DNA from: Aureococcus anophagefferens
Lineage: Eukaryota; Sar; Pelagophyceae; Pelagomonadales; Pelagomonadaceae
Reading direction: 5' to 3'
DNA: 64,000 bases
NCBI RefSeq assembly: GCF_000186865.1
Contig: NW_008705603.1
Span: 123,324-187,323, forward strand
Of the stretch, positions 30,206-39,660 are shown in pieces. Numbering within the stretch: the stretch's first letter is position 1; each line of letters starts with the position of its first letter. A model generated the notes under the pieces. The model was not told where the DNA came from and did not search any database. It was given only the letters and a program-made list of their open reading frames with translations. The position numbers and the translations under genes were made by a program.

Positions 30206-30690
30206 GGCGCGGGGGTGCCCTCGAGGCTGCTGCGCAAGGCTGCGGTGTACGAGCGGAGCCCCGCTCGCCGAGGATTCATATCAAGACGGACCCTGCCGGC
30301 ACAGCCCACATTTAGTTCGATTTATTTAGTTTTAGTGAGAATTTCAAGACGGACCCCACGTGCACCGGCGCACGATCACGCCAGGGCGGACCACGTCGCG
30401 CTGATGCGCTGGCGATAGTTTCGGCCCGGCGACAGTAGGGGGGCAGCCGCCAGGGGCCTTGAGGGAAAGTGGCTGAGCATCGCCGCCATTCTCATCCCCG
30501 CCGGCCGCGTTTGCTTGCAGCAGCCTGCAGAACGGGAAAGCAGCAGAAACCACCATCCTCCCGGAGCGAAAAGCAGAAACAAAAGCAGCAGACAGGAAAG
30601 CAGCAAAAGCAAACTTCCTCCTTGAGTGTGATCATCGTCGTCCTCGATGACCCTCCTCAGCTTCCTGAGCACAGCCCCCATCTTCCCCCT
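30206..30690. other. intergenic, low-complexity AAGCAG repeats
   Basis: 30530-30620 has short gaaaagcagaaacaaaagc-like repeats; no gene supported. Confidence 0.4.
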
Positions 30691-31040
30691 TGAGTGTGAT
30701 CATCATCCTCCTCAGCCTGTTGAGGAAGGTTGAGTGTGATCATCATCCTCCTCAGCTTCCTGAGCAGGAAAGCCACCAGCTTCCTCCAAGGTTGAGTATG
30801 ATCATCATCCTCCTCAGCTTCCTGAGCAGGAAAGCCACCAGCTTCCTCCAAGGTTGAGTATGATCATCATCCTCCTCAGCTTCCTGAGCACAGCCACCAT
30901 CTTCCTCCTTGAGTGTGATCATCCTCCTCAGCCAGCTGAGGAAGGTTGAGTGTGATCATCATCCTCCTCAGCTTCCTGAGCAGGAAAGCCACCAGCTTCC
31001 TCCAAGGTTGAGTATGATCATCATCCTCCTCAGCTACTTT
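30691..31040 (+). repeat. 62-bp tandem repeat array
   Basis: Units start AGGTTGAGTATGATCATCAT at 30727, 30789 and 30851 (exactly 62 apart) and again, altered, from about 30945; each holds ctcctcagcttcctgagcag. Repeats are contiguous, so this is a minisatellite. Confidence 0.75.
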
Positions 31041-31094
31041 GGGATAGGCCGGGAAAGGAAAGAGAAAGGGAGGAGAGCCTCCTCAGTGGGGAAG

Positions 31095-31175
31095 GTCAGT
31101 CAGGGTGGCAGTAGGCTCAGTAGGCTGAGCCTATGGTCCTATAAAGAGGAGAGTAGACCTTGAGGATAAGTTGAG
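31095..31175 (-). repeat. dispersed repeat shared with 38715-38795
   Basis: The reverse complement matches 38715-38795 (taggaccataggctcagcct, cctcaacttatcctcaaggt). The other copy is attached to a Copia RNase H remnant, so LTR or 3' sequence is likely. Confidence 0.55.
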
Positions 31176-31342
31176 GTATAACTTGAGGGTAGAGGTAGAA
31201 CTTGAGGGTAAGTTGAGGAAGAGTCAGGAAATAATCCTCGAGCGCAGCTATAGCAGGGTTAGAAAGTATTTAGGGGAAAGGCAGAATTTTGAGTGGCTCT
31301 GTACCAGCGAGCCACTAGGAAGGTACAAATCTCTCTATCTCT

Positions 31343-32476
31343 CTACTGCGCGAGGTCGTCGCCGTCGAGGCCCGCGCGGTAGGCCGGGAAGAAGGCCCCG
31401 GCCCGCGCCGCGAGGTCGACCACGTCCGTGTGCACCGCGCCCGCGCGGATCGCCATGAGCGCGTCGAACGCGCCCGGATCCAGCACGGAGGTGCCGAGCG
31501 TCCAGTCGAGGACGACGTCGCCGACGGCGCGCTTGAACGTCGCGAGCGCGTCGCCGGGCCGGAGGCCCCCGCCCAGGTGGAGCGTCGCGCAGCCGAGGGC
31601 CGCGCCGAGTCGCGCGGCGGCGTCGAGGATGGCGCTGGGCCCGGCGAGCGCGTAGCCCGCCGCGCGCGACCCCGAGAGGTGGTAGTGGAGCACGGCGCCG
31701 TGGCGGAGGAAGAGCGCCGCGGACACGAGCGACCCGTCCGCCGCCGTCGCCGTCGCATAGTAGCAGTCGCCGCGCGGGACCTCGGCGACCAGGGCGGCGT
31801 AGTAGGCCTCGTCGAAGTAGTAGAAGCGCGACGCGCTTCGCCTGTCCATCGTCTCCTCGTAGAGGTCGCGGAACGAGGCGACGTCGGCGGCCGTCTCGAC
31901 GACGGACATGGCCACGGCGACGCCGCGCTTGCGCGCCTTGCGCACCTTGTTCCGGTGCTGCTTGGCCGCGCGGCGCCAGTAGCCGTCGGCGCCGTCCCGG
32001 AGGTCCGCGGCGATCGTCGCGACGCATCGCGTCGCGAGCGTCGCCGCCGCCGCCCCGTAGGCCGTCGCGAAGTGCGGGAAGAGCGGCGAGAAGCGCACGA
32101 ACTCGGAGACGTAGCCGCGCTCGCGCGCCAGGGCCACGAAGGCCGCGCGGAACGCGGCCCAGTCGCTCTCCGTCGCGCCCGGCGAGGACCACGGCCCGGA
32201 GTAGCCGTAGGGCGACCGCAGGTCCCAGCCCACGCGCCGACCGCGTTGCAGCACGGGCCGCTTCGCGTAGGCGTAGGCGACGAAGGCCGGCCCGGCGCCG
32301 TCGGACGCGTCGTCGCGCCGCCGCCACAGGGCGAGCTCCCAGGCCGACGCGCCGGCCGCCAGCTCCACGGCGCCCCACGCCGGGCTGTAGTAGAGGTCCG
32401 GCCACGGCAGCGCCAAGGCCTTCGCGGCGTCGACGCTGTCGTAGCACGTCAAGCCGACCTCAGGGGCTGCCTCCAT
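31343..32476 (-). CDS. FemAB/GNAT-like acyltransferase, intact copy (377 aa)
   Basis: The ATG at 32476 starts MEAAPEVGLTCYD; no signal peptide is visible. Domain order fits the two-lobed FemAB/Acetyltransf_6 fold: LPWPDLYYSPAWG, GWDLRSPYGYSGPW, AKQHRNKVRKARKRGV, DLYEETMDRRSASRFYYFDE, then the second lobe LFLRHGAVLHYHLSGS, GPSAILDAAARLGAALG, LHLGGGLRPGDALATFK. Bacterial relatives transfer aminoacyl or acyl groups to cell-wall or capsule precursors. The stop lies against ctctctatctctct, a motif near several 3' ends here. A broken copy is at 12988-13338 and a diverged fragment at 20735-20946. Confidence 0.75.
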   Translation of the reverse strand: MEAAPEVGLTCYDSVDAAKALALPWPDLYYSPAWGAVELAAGASAWELALWRRRDDASDGAGPAFVAYAYAKRPVLQRGRRVGWDLRSPYGYSGPWSSPGATESDWAAFRAAFVALARERGYVSEFVRFSPLFPHFATAYGAAAATLATRCVATIAADLRDGADGYWRRAAKQHRNKVRKARKRGVAVAMSVVETAADVASFRDLYEETMDRRSASRFYYFDEAYYAALVAEVPRGDCYYATATAADGSLVSAALFLRHGAVLHYHLSGSRAAGYALAGPSAILDAAARLGAALGCATLHLGGGLRPGDALATFKRAVGDVVLDWTLGTSVLDPGAFDALMAIRAGAVHTDVVDLAARAGAFFPAYRAGLDGDDLAQ

Positions 32477-32569
32477 CGTGTGCCTTCTTCATGTATCGGC
32501 GAGGAGCGGCGCGACCGCGGGCGCGCTCCTCTGGATCCTGTTTGACGCCTACAATAGTACGTGGTTTGG

Positions 32570-32626
32570 AGCGGCGTTGCAGTTTGCCCTTAATGTAACT
32601 TGAAGGGCAGTTTACCAAGGCGAGGC
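32570..32626 (+). mobile_element. left remnant of a foldback element split by the 926-bp transposon
   Basis: gcagtttgccctt...acttgaagggcagtttaccaaggcgaggc equals the left-centre part of the foldback element at about 11417-11466. It stops at the transposon target duplication, and the rest resumes at 33553. Confidence 0.7.
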
Positions 32627-33139
32627 TTGAGGGGGGGAATTGGCCAAATTGGCCGGATTGGCCGCGTCGGACGTACGCCGTCGGACGGCAGCCAACCGCG
32701 ATCGGACGATCGGACGAAGAGCCAACCGCGATCGGACAAGGACGAGGCCATTGGACGAACCCGCGGCCATTGGACGCGACCCCCGGCCATTGGACGTAAA
32801 AGACATCCATTGGCTACGATCTCGCGACGTTGTGGGCAGCGTCTGGGGCAGCCCGCTCGCGAGCGGCGACGGCCCGGAGCGCGTCGATTCCATGGGAGTG
32901 GCCAACGCCGCCCTCCCACCCGCCCAAGACCTCGACGCCGATGAACCAGAACTTCCGATCCGCGGACTGCCGCCGTTCTGCAGACATCGATCACTGCGAC
33001 TGCGGCGCGCGTCCCCACCCGATTTTTGCAGCTCCGGATTTATACGCCTTCACAGGACATGGGAACAACACATCATCTCTGTGCGGTCGCCCTACGGCTG
33101 ACTTGGGTTCGAATTTCTCCCACGCGCGCGACGACGACG

Positions 33140-33195
<56 letters not shown>

Positions 33196-33552
33196 CGACC
33201 GACCGACCGACCGACCCCCAAAAGTAGGTTGCAAGGGCTTCGCCGGGGACCCGAAGGGACTCGCCCGGCACCTCCCCTAAGCCCCAATATTTTTTTTTTT
33301 TAATTTTACCCCCCGTACCCCGGCGCTCGAGACGGCCTCTCCGGCTGGTAGTCCTCGTACTAAGCCCGCGACGCCGCGCACCGTCGGTTTTTACGCGTCG
33401 GCCAGATCGGCGCGATCGGACGATCGGACGATCGGCCAGATCGGACGATCGGACGAAGCCCATCGGACGCACGGCCAATCGCCGTTGGACGTGGCCAATG
33501 GGATTCGGCCAACGCGGCCAATCCGGCCAATTTGGCCAATTCCCCCCCTCAA
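32627..33552 (-). mobile_element. 926-bp non-autonomous DNA transposon, copy B
   Basis: Reverse complement of 13339-14264 with identical length. The 8-bp duplication GGCGAGGC is at 32619-32626 and 33553-33560. The microsatellite (33122-33212) and poly-T run match copy A, so both copies moved recently or were homogenised. It sits inside an older foldback element. Confidence 0.9.
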
Positions 33553-33840
33553 GGCGAGGCAGTGGGGGGAATCAAAATCGCAAAATCGTAAGGGGTTTGG
33601 GGTATTTCGGGTCCGCGGAAGGAGGGCTTCTGCAGGGCTTCTGGCACGTGGCATGGGGCGGGTCGCGCCCTCTAAGGCGTGGGCGGCGCGTCAGAGGTCC
33701 TCGGCGAGGCGTGAGCGGCGGTGTTGAGGTCCCTTTTGAAGGGCAGGCGGCTGTGTTGAGGTCCCTGTTGAAGTGCAAGGTTTCACGGTGAAGTCCAAGT
33801 TGAAGCGGCGTTTAGCATATCCCGCCGGCGGGATATGTTA
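33553..33840 (+). mobile_element. right remnant of the split foldback element
   Basis: Continues the element of 32570 with aatcgcaaaatcgtaagggg and the right arm, ending in the palindrome at 33813-33840. Compared with 11250-11752, the left arm is missing. Confidence 0.75.
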
Positions 33841-33871
33841 TTAAGTGGCGCCCAATCACCACAAACGGATA

Positions 33872-36133
33872 TCACATGTGCACCGGGCGGGGGAGGTCGA
33901 CGTCCTCGTTCCTCACCTCGTCCGTCGCGCAGTCGAGGGTCGTGATCTTCGCCACGCTCACAGACGCAGCAACGAAGGCTTCGACGTCGCCGACGGTGTC
34001 GTCCGGCTTGCAGAGGTCGACGCGCGACACGGACGCCGGGCGCGCGAGGTCACGAAGCGCGGCGAGCACGTGGGGCTTGAGCGTCGCGTCGCAGTCGGCC
34101 GCGGGCACGCCCGCGTCGTCGCAGGCGGCGCCGACGTCCCGCGACGCGTCGCGCGCGGACCAGAGCGCGCCCCCGCCGGGCACGGCGACGGCGAACGACC
34201 GCTGGGCCCCGCGCCATGTGAAGTGGAACGTCGCGCGGATCTCGCCGTCGGGCTGGACCTCAGCGTCATAGCCGTCGGCGGTGGCCGCGGCGACCGCCGC
34301 GTCGCGCGGCGGCGCGGCCAGGAGCGAGTCGCAGACTCGGCGCTGGACGCGCGTGTCCGCGCGCGGCCGGTTTTGCATGCTGTGCAGATGGGCGCTCCCC
34401 ATCGCGCTCCAGCCCCAGAGGCCGCCCCAGACCGAGTGGGGCCTGGCGCCAAAGTCGCGGTTCGCGAATTCGAGGAGCGACTCGCCGGCTGCGGACGTCG
34501 CGACGTCGCCGCCCGCGAACCAGTCGTGGGCGCTCGCGTGGTCGCCCGACGCCAGCGTTGCGTGGAGCCGGTACGTGCAGGTCCCCCAGACCTGGGCGAA
34601 CAGGGGCCACTTCTGGTCGACGGCCACCCCCCCGAGGAGGCGCCGCGCGGACGCCGGGAGCGCCAGGGCGCCCGCGTACCTCGACTTCAGCGTCGCGTCG
34701 CACGATGCGCAGAGGACACGCGCGTTCGCGTAGACCAGGAGCGCGGCCAGCGAGGCCTGAACGCGGCCGTCGCGGCGCCCATTTTCTCCTCGCGGCGGCG
34801 GCGGCGGCGCGAGCAGGAGCGGCGCGCTCGCGCCCAGGGCGACGAGGGGGAACTCGAAGATCGCGAGCGCCCACAGGTTGACGCCGTGGAAGAGAACCAG
34901 CGCCGCCCCGACCGCGCGGCGCCGCACCAGGAGCAGCGGTCCCAAACCGAGCTCGAACAGAACGGCGCCGCGCGTCAAAACCCCCCCAAGCCTCGGGGGC
35001 ATCGCGCGCGCGGCGCGGGCGCCGAGCGGCGCCGCGTAGACGGGCATCGATAGCGCCGCGCGCAGCGCGCCGCCCGTCCGCACCCACGCGTCGCGCCCGA
35101 GGCCGGCCTTCTCGGCGCCCGCGAAGGCGTGCGTGGCCCAGATCTGGAAGAGGACGCCGACGGCGCCCGCGCTCGGCCCCGGGTCGTCGGGCGTGAGGGC
35201 GACCCAGAGCTGGACGAGCGCCGCGTACGCCCACTGCTTTCCCAGGCCGTGCGACTCGAAGCACGCGCGCTCCGACGAATGCAGCAACGCCCAGAGCAGG
35301 GTTTCCCGGAGCGGGCTCGCCGGCGCGTCCCTCGACGCCGAGACGAGCTGCGCCGCGCCGAGCGCCGCCTGGAGCGCGTAGAGGACGTAGGACGCGCCCT
35401 CGACCTTGACGTCGTGGAGCGACACGTGGCCCACGGCGCCGACGCGGCAGAGGCCCCCGGGGCCATGGAGCGCGTCGTGCAGGTTCGGCAGCAGGTTCCC
35501 GCGCGCGTCCAGCAACGCCGCGAAACCGCCCGTCGCGAGGAGCCAGCGCCGCGCGCCGCGCGGCAGCGAGAAGGCCCGCCGGAAGCGCGGGCACCGGTCT
35601 TCGACGCGGAGGTCGAGCGCGCGATCGAGCGCCGCGACCGCGGCGGCGACGGCGAAGCACGCGGACCACGCGACCATCCACAGGGTCACGTAGTCCTCGA
35701 GCGTCGACGGGAGGAGCGCCGCCGCTCCTGCCGGCGCGGCCTCGCCCGCGGCCTCGCGCTCGCCGGCGTCCGCCGTGGCGTCGGGCTCGGACCGCGCGGT
35801 GTCGTCGTCGTCCAGAGGCGCGGCGTCGTCCGGAGACGCGGCGTCCACGTCGGACGCCGCGGCGTCGCCATAGGGCGCGGCGTCGCAGGCGGCGTTCAGG
35901 CGCGCGTGCGCCTTGATGTACTCGACGGCACAATCGTCGTCGGCGCAGCCCATCTGGTCGAGGGGCAGCGCGAAGCGGGCCACGAACCCGCGCACGGCGG
36001 CGTCGAGCTCCGCATCGTCCGCGAAGGCGAGGCCTACGCCCGCGCCGTCGACCTGGATCGTGACCTCGCAGACCCGCGCCCGAGCGCCGACCGCGGCGTA
36101 GGCCAGCGCAGCGCGCGCGACGCGGCGCGTCAT
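33872..36133 (-). CDS. HTTM (vitamin K-dependent carboxylase-like) membrane protein, intact copy (753 aa)
   Basis: The ATG at 36133 begins a signal peptide and the N-terminal module VCEVTIQVDGAGVGLAF, FALPLDQMGCADDDCAVEYI. An acidic linker (SPDDAAPLDDDD) follows. The membrane core has several TM helices: LWMVAWSACFAVAAAVAALD, LLWALLHSSERACFESHG, VGVLFQIWATHAFAGAEK, TRGAVLFELGLGPLLLVRRR, LVLFHGVNLWALAIFEFPL. This order is that of HTTM proteins, relatives of gamma-glutamyl carboxylase found in bacteria and algae. The lumenal C-terminal half (WDFAG-like, FHFTWRGAQRSFAVAV) is unassigned. The role could be lipid- or quinol-dependent modification of secreted proteins. The broken left copy confirms the reading frame. 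Confidence 0.75.
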   Translation of the reverse strand: MTRRVARAALAYAAVGARARVCEVTIQVDGAGVGLAFADDAELDAAVRGFVARFALPLDQMGCADDDCAVEYIKAHARLNAACDAAPYGDAAASDVDAASPDDAAPLDDDDTARSEPDATADAGEREAAGEAAPAGAAALLPSTLEDYVTLWMVAWSACFAVAAAVAALDRALDLRVEDRCPRFRRAFSLPRGARRWLLATGGFAALLDARGNLLPNLHDALHGPGGLCRVGAVGHVSLHDVKVEGASYVLYALQAALGAAQLVSASRDAPASPLRETLLWALLHSSERACFESHGLGKQWAYAALVQLWVALTPDDPGPSAGAVGVLFQIWATHAFAGAEKAGLGRDAWVRTGGALRAALSMPVYAAPLGARAARAMPPRLGGVLTRGAVLFELGLGPLLLVRRRAVGAALVLFHGVNLWALAIFEFPLVALGASAPLLLAPPPPPRGENGRRDGRVQASLAALLVYANARVLCASCDATLKSRYAGALALPASARRLLGGVAVDQKWPLFAQVWGTCTYRLHATLASGDHASAHDWFAGGDVATSAAGESLLEFANRDFGARPHSVWGGLWGWSAMGSAHLHSMQNRPRADTRVQRRVCDSLLAAPPRDAAVAAATADGYDAEVQPDGEIRATFHFTWRGAQRSFAVAVPGGGALWSARDASRDVGAACDDAGVPAADCDATLKPHVLAALRDLARPASVSRVDLCKPDDTVGDVEAFVAASVSVAKITTLDCATDEVRNEDVDLPRPVHM

Positions 36134-36540
36134 TCAGATGCAGCCGTCTCCGAGCTGCGGTACCCCCCCATCGAGGACACAGCCCGGTCCGAATTTTCGA
36201 CGAGCGGCAGAGCTACTTGTAGTAGTTTCCGTCCACTTGGCCTTTCGTATCTCCCACTAGCCTGAGCTAAAGGAAGCAAGTAAAATCCTCCCTCAAGGGG
36301 AGGTTGCAGTGAACCGCCTCCTAGGTGGTTGGGAAATGCTATCATCTCCTATGCGCTAAACGCTCTCTGTAGCGCGAAAATGCCTGACTGCAAGTCAGGT
36401 GAAACTCCCCGGCTGGGGGAACGTTGGGGGAACCTCTCTGCTCCCCCGCAGCGAGTCGGGCGTGGCGACGGGCCACGACCGGGAGCTGGGTGAGAGTCGG
36501 GTGAGCACGCGAACCTGGTCTCGAACCCGACCTGCACACT
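36134..36540 (-). repeat. probable Copia LTR remnant with dispersed 40-bp repeat
   Basis: Lies just past the Copia frame on the minus strand. On that strand it begins tgtgagtgtgcaggtcgggt. It contains gtccacttggcctttcgtat (about 36224-36255), also at about 48950-48985 in reverse and about 59690-59735. Confidence 0.45.
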
Positions 36541-36835
36541 CACAGCGCGCTGTTTTTCCGGCTGCGTAGCTGAGCTGGCTTGCCCTCTGGCTCTCCGAGT
36601 CGGCCGGTGACGGCGTCCATGGTCCGGGCGAACCGATCGGGCGCCTCCGCCGCGGTCAGGCCGTTCGCCGGGTTCACCTCAGTGCCAACGTAGAGGATCT
36701 TGACGCCGTCGCAGTCGAGCATGTCGTAGCAGAAGCCCAGGTGCACGCGAATGTGCCGCGACTTCGACGTCAAATCGCGCTTGCGCATCGCGAAGACAAC
36801 CGCCTGGTTGTCGCAATAGGGAACCTCTCTGGTCT
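36540..36835 (-). pseudogene. Copia RNase H C-terminal remnant
   Basis: The frame reads PYCDNQAVVFAMRKRDLTSK, SRHIRVHLGFCYDMLDCDGV and ILYVGTEVNPANGLTAAEAP, the standard end of Ty1/copia polyproteins (DN-A, K/SRHI, HL, T--NPA--LT). Integrase and reverse transcriptase are absent. The sequence upstream switches to LTR-like DNA at about 36850. Confidence 0.75.
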
Positions 36836-36849
36836 CTTGTGAAAGTTGA

Positions 36850-36975
36850 TTGCCCTGCTCAGCTGAACAACCAGCAGTTTTATTTAGCTGGATGATGATA
36901 GGTGGTCTAAACTCACTAAAGTTTCTCGTTACCCGAAACATATTGTACTGCCGCAAATGCATTTTTTTTTTTTTT
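36850..36975 (-). repeat. Copia-associated repeat (pair with 49000-49078)
   Basis: aaccagcagttttatttagc and ggatgatgataggtggtcta at 36869-36918 recur as reverse complement at 49029-49078; a T16 tract ends this copy. Confidence 0.6.
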
Positions 36976-37012
36976 TCAAGTCGCTGCACATCGCTCGTCG
37001 TCACTTTCCACC

Positions 37013-37198
37013 TCAGGCTTCTGGATGAACATGACGAACATCTGCGTGTTGCGCGCGCGATCTTGGGATGTTGGGTTGAACGCGGCACCTGATGTCGCGG
37101 TATTGTCGGCGTGCTTCCTCGTCGGCTGTCGCCATCGTCGGGCGTCGAGGAGGGGGCTTGGGCCGCAGGTCAGGCCCAGGCGCGTCTGGGGTGGTCAT
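37013..37198 (-). CDS. short hypothetical ORF
   Basis: The ATG at 37198 starts MTTPDAPGPDLRPKPPPRRP, followed by MATADEEARRQYRDIRC; 61 residues, Pro- and Arg-rich. It precedes the Copia remnant and could be the start of its gag, but there is no family signature. Confidence 0.2.
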   Translation of the reverse strand: MTTPDAPGPDLRPKPPPRRPTMATADEEARRQYRDIRCRVQPNIPRSRAQHADVRHVHPEA

Positions 37199-37314
37199 GG
37201 CGCTAGAATGGCCATCCGATTCGCAAACTTGAACTGCACGCGGCGGCGCACATGGACGGTGGTGCCGAGATACGGTCAAGGGGATTAATTTGCACGCCCC
37301 CTTATCGATCGACT

Positions 37315-38319
37315 TCACGTGGTGCACCAGCAGTTCCGGGCGTCGAGGTAGATGAGGCAGTGGCCCTCGCCCTCGCGGCAGACGTCGGTCTCGCAGCGCT
37401 CGTCGCCCCGGCAGGTCGGCAGCTGCGCGTGGAAGCCGACGGTGAGCACGTCCTCGCGCTCGATGCAGTAATCCAGGACGTGGGGGCAGATGGGCCGCGC
37501 GCGCGTCGCGTCGCGGGCGAAGAAGACGTTGATCTCGCGCGGTGCGGACTCGAGGCGGCCCGCGTGGTCCGCAGCGTGGTCGCACAAAAACGCGCGCGTC
37601 TCAAAGGGCACGTGGAAGCCCGCGGCCGCGGCGAACTCGACCGTCGCGGCGCAGCCGTTCTGCGTCTCGTACATGAGCGCCTCGTCTCGCAGGAGCGCGT
37701 CGACGACGATCGCGTCGACGCGCGCCAGGGAGTCGCCCGCGCCCTCGAGGATCTTCAAACCGTGGCCCTGCGCGTCGACGTAAAGAAAATCGACGTGCGC
37801 ACCGACGGGCAGCAGCACGTCGAAGACCGACTTCAGCGTCATCGTCGGCACGCGGCGCACGCCGCCGACGGTCGCGCACGCCCGCTCGCCGGGGCTCGGC
37901 TTCGCGAGCGCGCTGCACCCGTCCTGCGCGGCGACGTGGAAGTCGGCCTCGCCGTCGACCGCGTCGAGCGCGAAGGGCAGCGCGACGCCGCGCCGGCCGT
38001 CGAGGCGCCGGAGGCCGCCTGCGCCGCCGCTCGGCGCCGCGACGGCGCCCGCGACCACGCGGCCGTAGTGTTCCAAGAGCGGCTCGAAGCTCACGATGTA
38101 TACGTCGTCGTAGCCCTCGCAGAGCAGCTCGCAGTTGGCGAGCCAATTCCGGCTGTTCGTGCCAACTTCGAGCCAGATGCGCGCGCCCTCGGGCACGTCG
38201 AGGCGTCTCGTGGCGGGATCGAGCGTTGCGACCTGCAGCGACGCTGTCAGGCGGCCCTGGTCGTCGACCTCCCAGCTCCCCGCGAGTGCCGCCAGCAGGC
38301 ACGGGAGGAGCCGCTTCAT
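37315..38319 (-). CDS. secreted FkbM-family methyltransferase (334 aa)
   Basis: The ATG at 38319 gives the signal peptide MKRLLPCLLAALAGSWEV; the frame extends 24 codons upstream without sense. FkbM (Methyltransf_21) features: ARIWLEVGTNSRNWLAN (motif I), CEGYDDVYIVSFEPLLEHY, ADFHVAAQDGCSAL, then VPTMTLKSVFDVLL and DFLYVDAQGHGLKILEGAG, the acidic strand typical of the family. The C-terminal 75 residues are Cys-rich (CPHVLDYCIE, CRGDERCETDVC, NCWCTT), fitting a disulfide-bonded lumenal protein. FkbM enzymes O-methylate sugars or polyketides. Its first 100 residues align loosely with exon 1 of the hydroxylase fusion at 28854, which suggests common descent. Confidence 0.85.
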   Translation of the reverse strand: MKRLLPCLLAALAGSWEVDDQGRLTASLQVATLDPATRRLDVPEGARIWLEVGTNSRNWLANCELLCEGYDDVYIVSFEPLLEHYGRVVAGAVAAPSGGAGGLRRLDGRRGVALPFALDAVDGEADFHVAAQDGCSALAKPSPGERACATVGGVRRVPTMTLKSVFDVLLPVGAHVDFLYVDAQGHGLKILEGAGDSLARVDAIVVDALLRDEALMYETQNGCAATVEFAAAAGFHVPFETRAFLCDHAADHAGRLESAPREINVFFARDATRARPICPHVLDYCIEREDVLTVGFHAQLPTCRGDERCETDVCREGEGHCLIYLDARNCWCTT

Positions 38320-38584
38320 CGCGCGGCGTTCGTCAGCCCACATCTTAGAGCTCGCCGCTGCGGCTCTCCATACCGGACGGCCCTGGCTCAAGACTTTACG
38401 TTGACGCGAGTTGGCAGAGAACGACCTCGGGCGTGGCGAGCACCGACGTGGGCAGCGTCTCCACGAGGCGACGGTACAGTAATCTTCGAATTTAATGCAG
38501 CGACCAAATTTAATGGTTTGACTGCAAAAGGGCCAAATTTGGGAGCAAATCTAAAATTCTCTGCATATGCTTTTTATTTGTGCA

Positions 38585-38710
38585 GATGAAGTCAAGTGGT
38601 TCACAAATATACTCATCCCAAACAAGCTTAATTTTGGGGAGTTTGGCAGTGTCCCTCTTTTTGTTGACAATCAAGCGGCTCTCTCTGAGATCATCCCAAG
38701 ATGTCTCTAG
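38585..38710 (+). pseudogene. Copia RNase H fragment
   Basis: The frame reads DEVKWFTNILIPNKLNFGEF and VPLFVDNQAALSEIIP and stops. This is the E-x-x-W ... DNQAA segment of Ty1/copia RNase H. AT-rich DNA surrounds it; followed by the repeat also found at 31095-31175. Confidence 0.65.
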
Positions 38711-38879
38711 TACCTCAACTTATCCTCAAGGTCTACTTCCCTCTTTATAGGACCATAGGCTCAGCCTACTGAGCCTACTGCCAGGTAGAAGCCTCTCTAT
38801 CTCTCTAGAAAGTGAGAGCACTTCGCCGTGGGAAGTCGGGGTTGGACGTCCATCAAGACGAGCCGAACGTTCGGACGCC

Positions 38880-39005
38880 CATCAAGACGAGCCGAGCCCG
38901 AAAGCGAACCAGAGCCAGAAAGCGAGTCAGAACCCGAGCCCGAGTCAGAACCAGAGAGCGAGCCTGAGAGTGAACCCGAAAGCGAACTGAGCCCGAGAGT
39001 GAGCC
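38880..39005 (+). repeat. short tandem repeat encoding Pro-Glu-Ser
   Basis: Degenerate gagccagaaagcga units; the plus frame reads PESEPEPESE. No start, so it is a satellite or the tail of a lost gene. Confidence 0.5.
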
Positions 39006-39142
39006 AGAATATATACTGTGAATGAACGGTTTGAGCGGCCCAAGATTGAGCGAACCGTATAAGATTAACGGCGAGCCATCCAATCGTGAACGGTTGTCCC
39101 AAATTGTATCGGCGCCCCAAATTACAGCGGTGGTTCCCTAGT

Positions 39143-39297
39143 GCATGTCATAAAGATGCTTTCCCGAATGCTGCGTCGCGACCAGGACTCTTCGGCGTGC
39201 TCGGTGCTGGTGTACTCGCCCGCGCGCCTAATCTCTGGCGTGCCATTGCTCGGTTGTAAAAAAGTGGCATGTCATAAAGATGCTTTCCCGAATGCTG
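39143..39297 (+). repeat. 32-bp direct repeat pair
   Basis: GCATGTCATAAAGATGCTTT and the following tcccgaatgctgc occur at 39143-39174 and 39266-39297; the second carries the start codon of the next ORF. It looks like a local duplication. Confidence 0.7.
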
Positions 39298-39660
39298 CTG
39301 TGTGCTTGCGCCGGGTGCGCGTCCGCGGCGCCGACGCTTCTCCTCGCGGCCGCTGCTATTCCCATGACTCGATTTGACAACTTTACACGCAAGGAGCTCG
39401 GAGAGATGATTGGCCTTGCCTGTGCGACGGACTTTGACATCCAAGTCGTCGTCGATGCCGACATGAGGACATGGGTCGATAAACTCCCACAACTCTGCAA
39501 TCGCATCGACCTCGCAACGCTGAGTAGGACGGCGATTCACGGCTCACGGGACGGACCGTGCGAGGACAAGATTGGCGTCAGGCCGTGTCCTGAGTTGCTG
39601 CGCGCCGCTCGCTCCTTCAAAGTCCGGGTATGGATGGTGCGGCCCGAGGCCCCAATCTAG
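39280..39660 (+). CDS. small secreted protein, unknown (126 aa)
   Basis: The ATG at 39280 gives MLSRMLLCACAGCASAAP, LLLAAAAIP, a signal peptide. The mature part includes RFDNFTRKELGEMIGLACAT, FDIQVVVDADMRTWVDKLPQ and CNRIDLATLSRTAIHG, with four Cys. The IQVVVD strand recalls the N-terminal module of the neighbouring secreted enzymes, so this could be a stand-alone or truncated version. The upstream copy of the 32-bp repeat would give an alternative start that leads into a different frame. Confidence 0.4.
   Translation: MLSRMLLCACAGCASAAPTLLLAAAAIPMTRFDNFTRKELGEMIGLACATDFDIQVVVDADMRTWVDKLPQLCNRIDLATLSRTAIHGSRDGPCEDKIGVRPCPELLRAARSFKVRVWMVRPEAPI

Noticed and set aside
30691..31040. CRISPR-like array
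   Set aside because: Repeats are contiguous and spacers are absent; eukaryotic context.
33095..33125. tRNA B-box (gggttcgaatttc) inside the 926-bp element
   Set aside because: No acceptor, D or anticodon stem can be folded around it.
36505..36540. Second B-box-like gttcgag on the minus strand
   Set aside because: The T-stem does not pair; probably LTR sequence.
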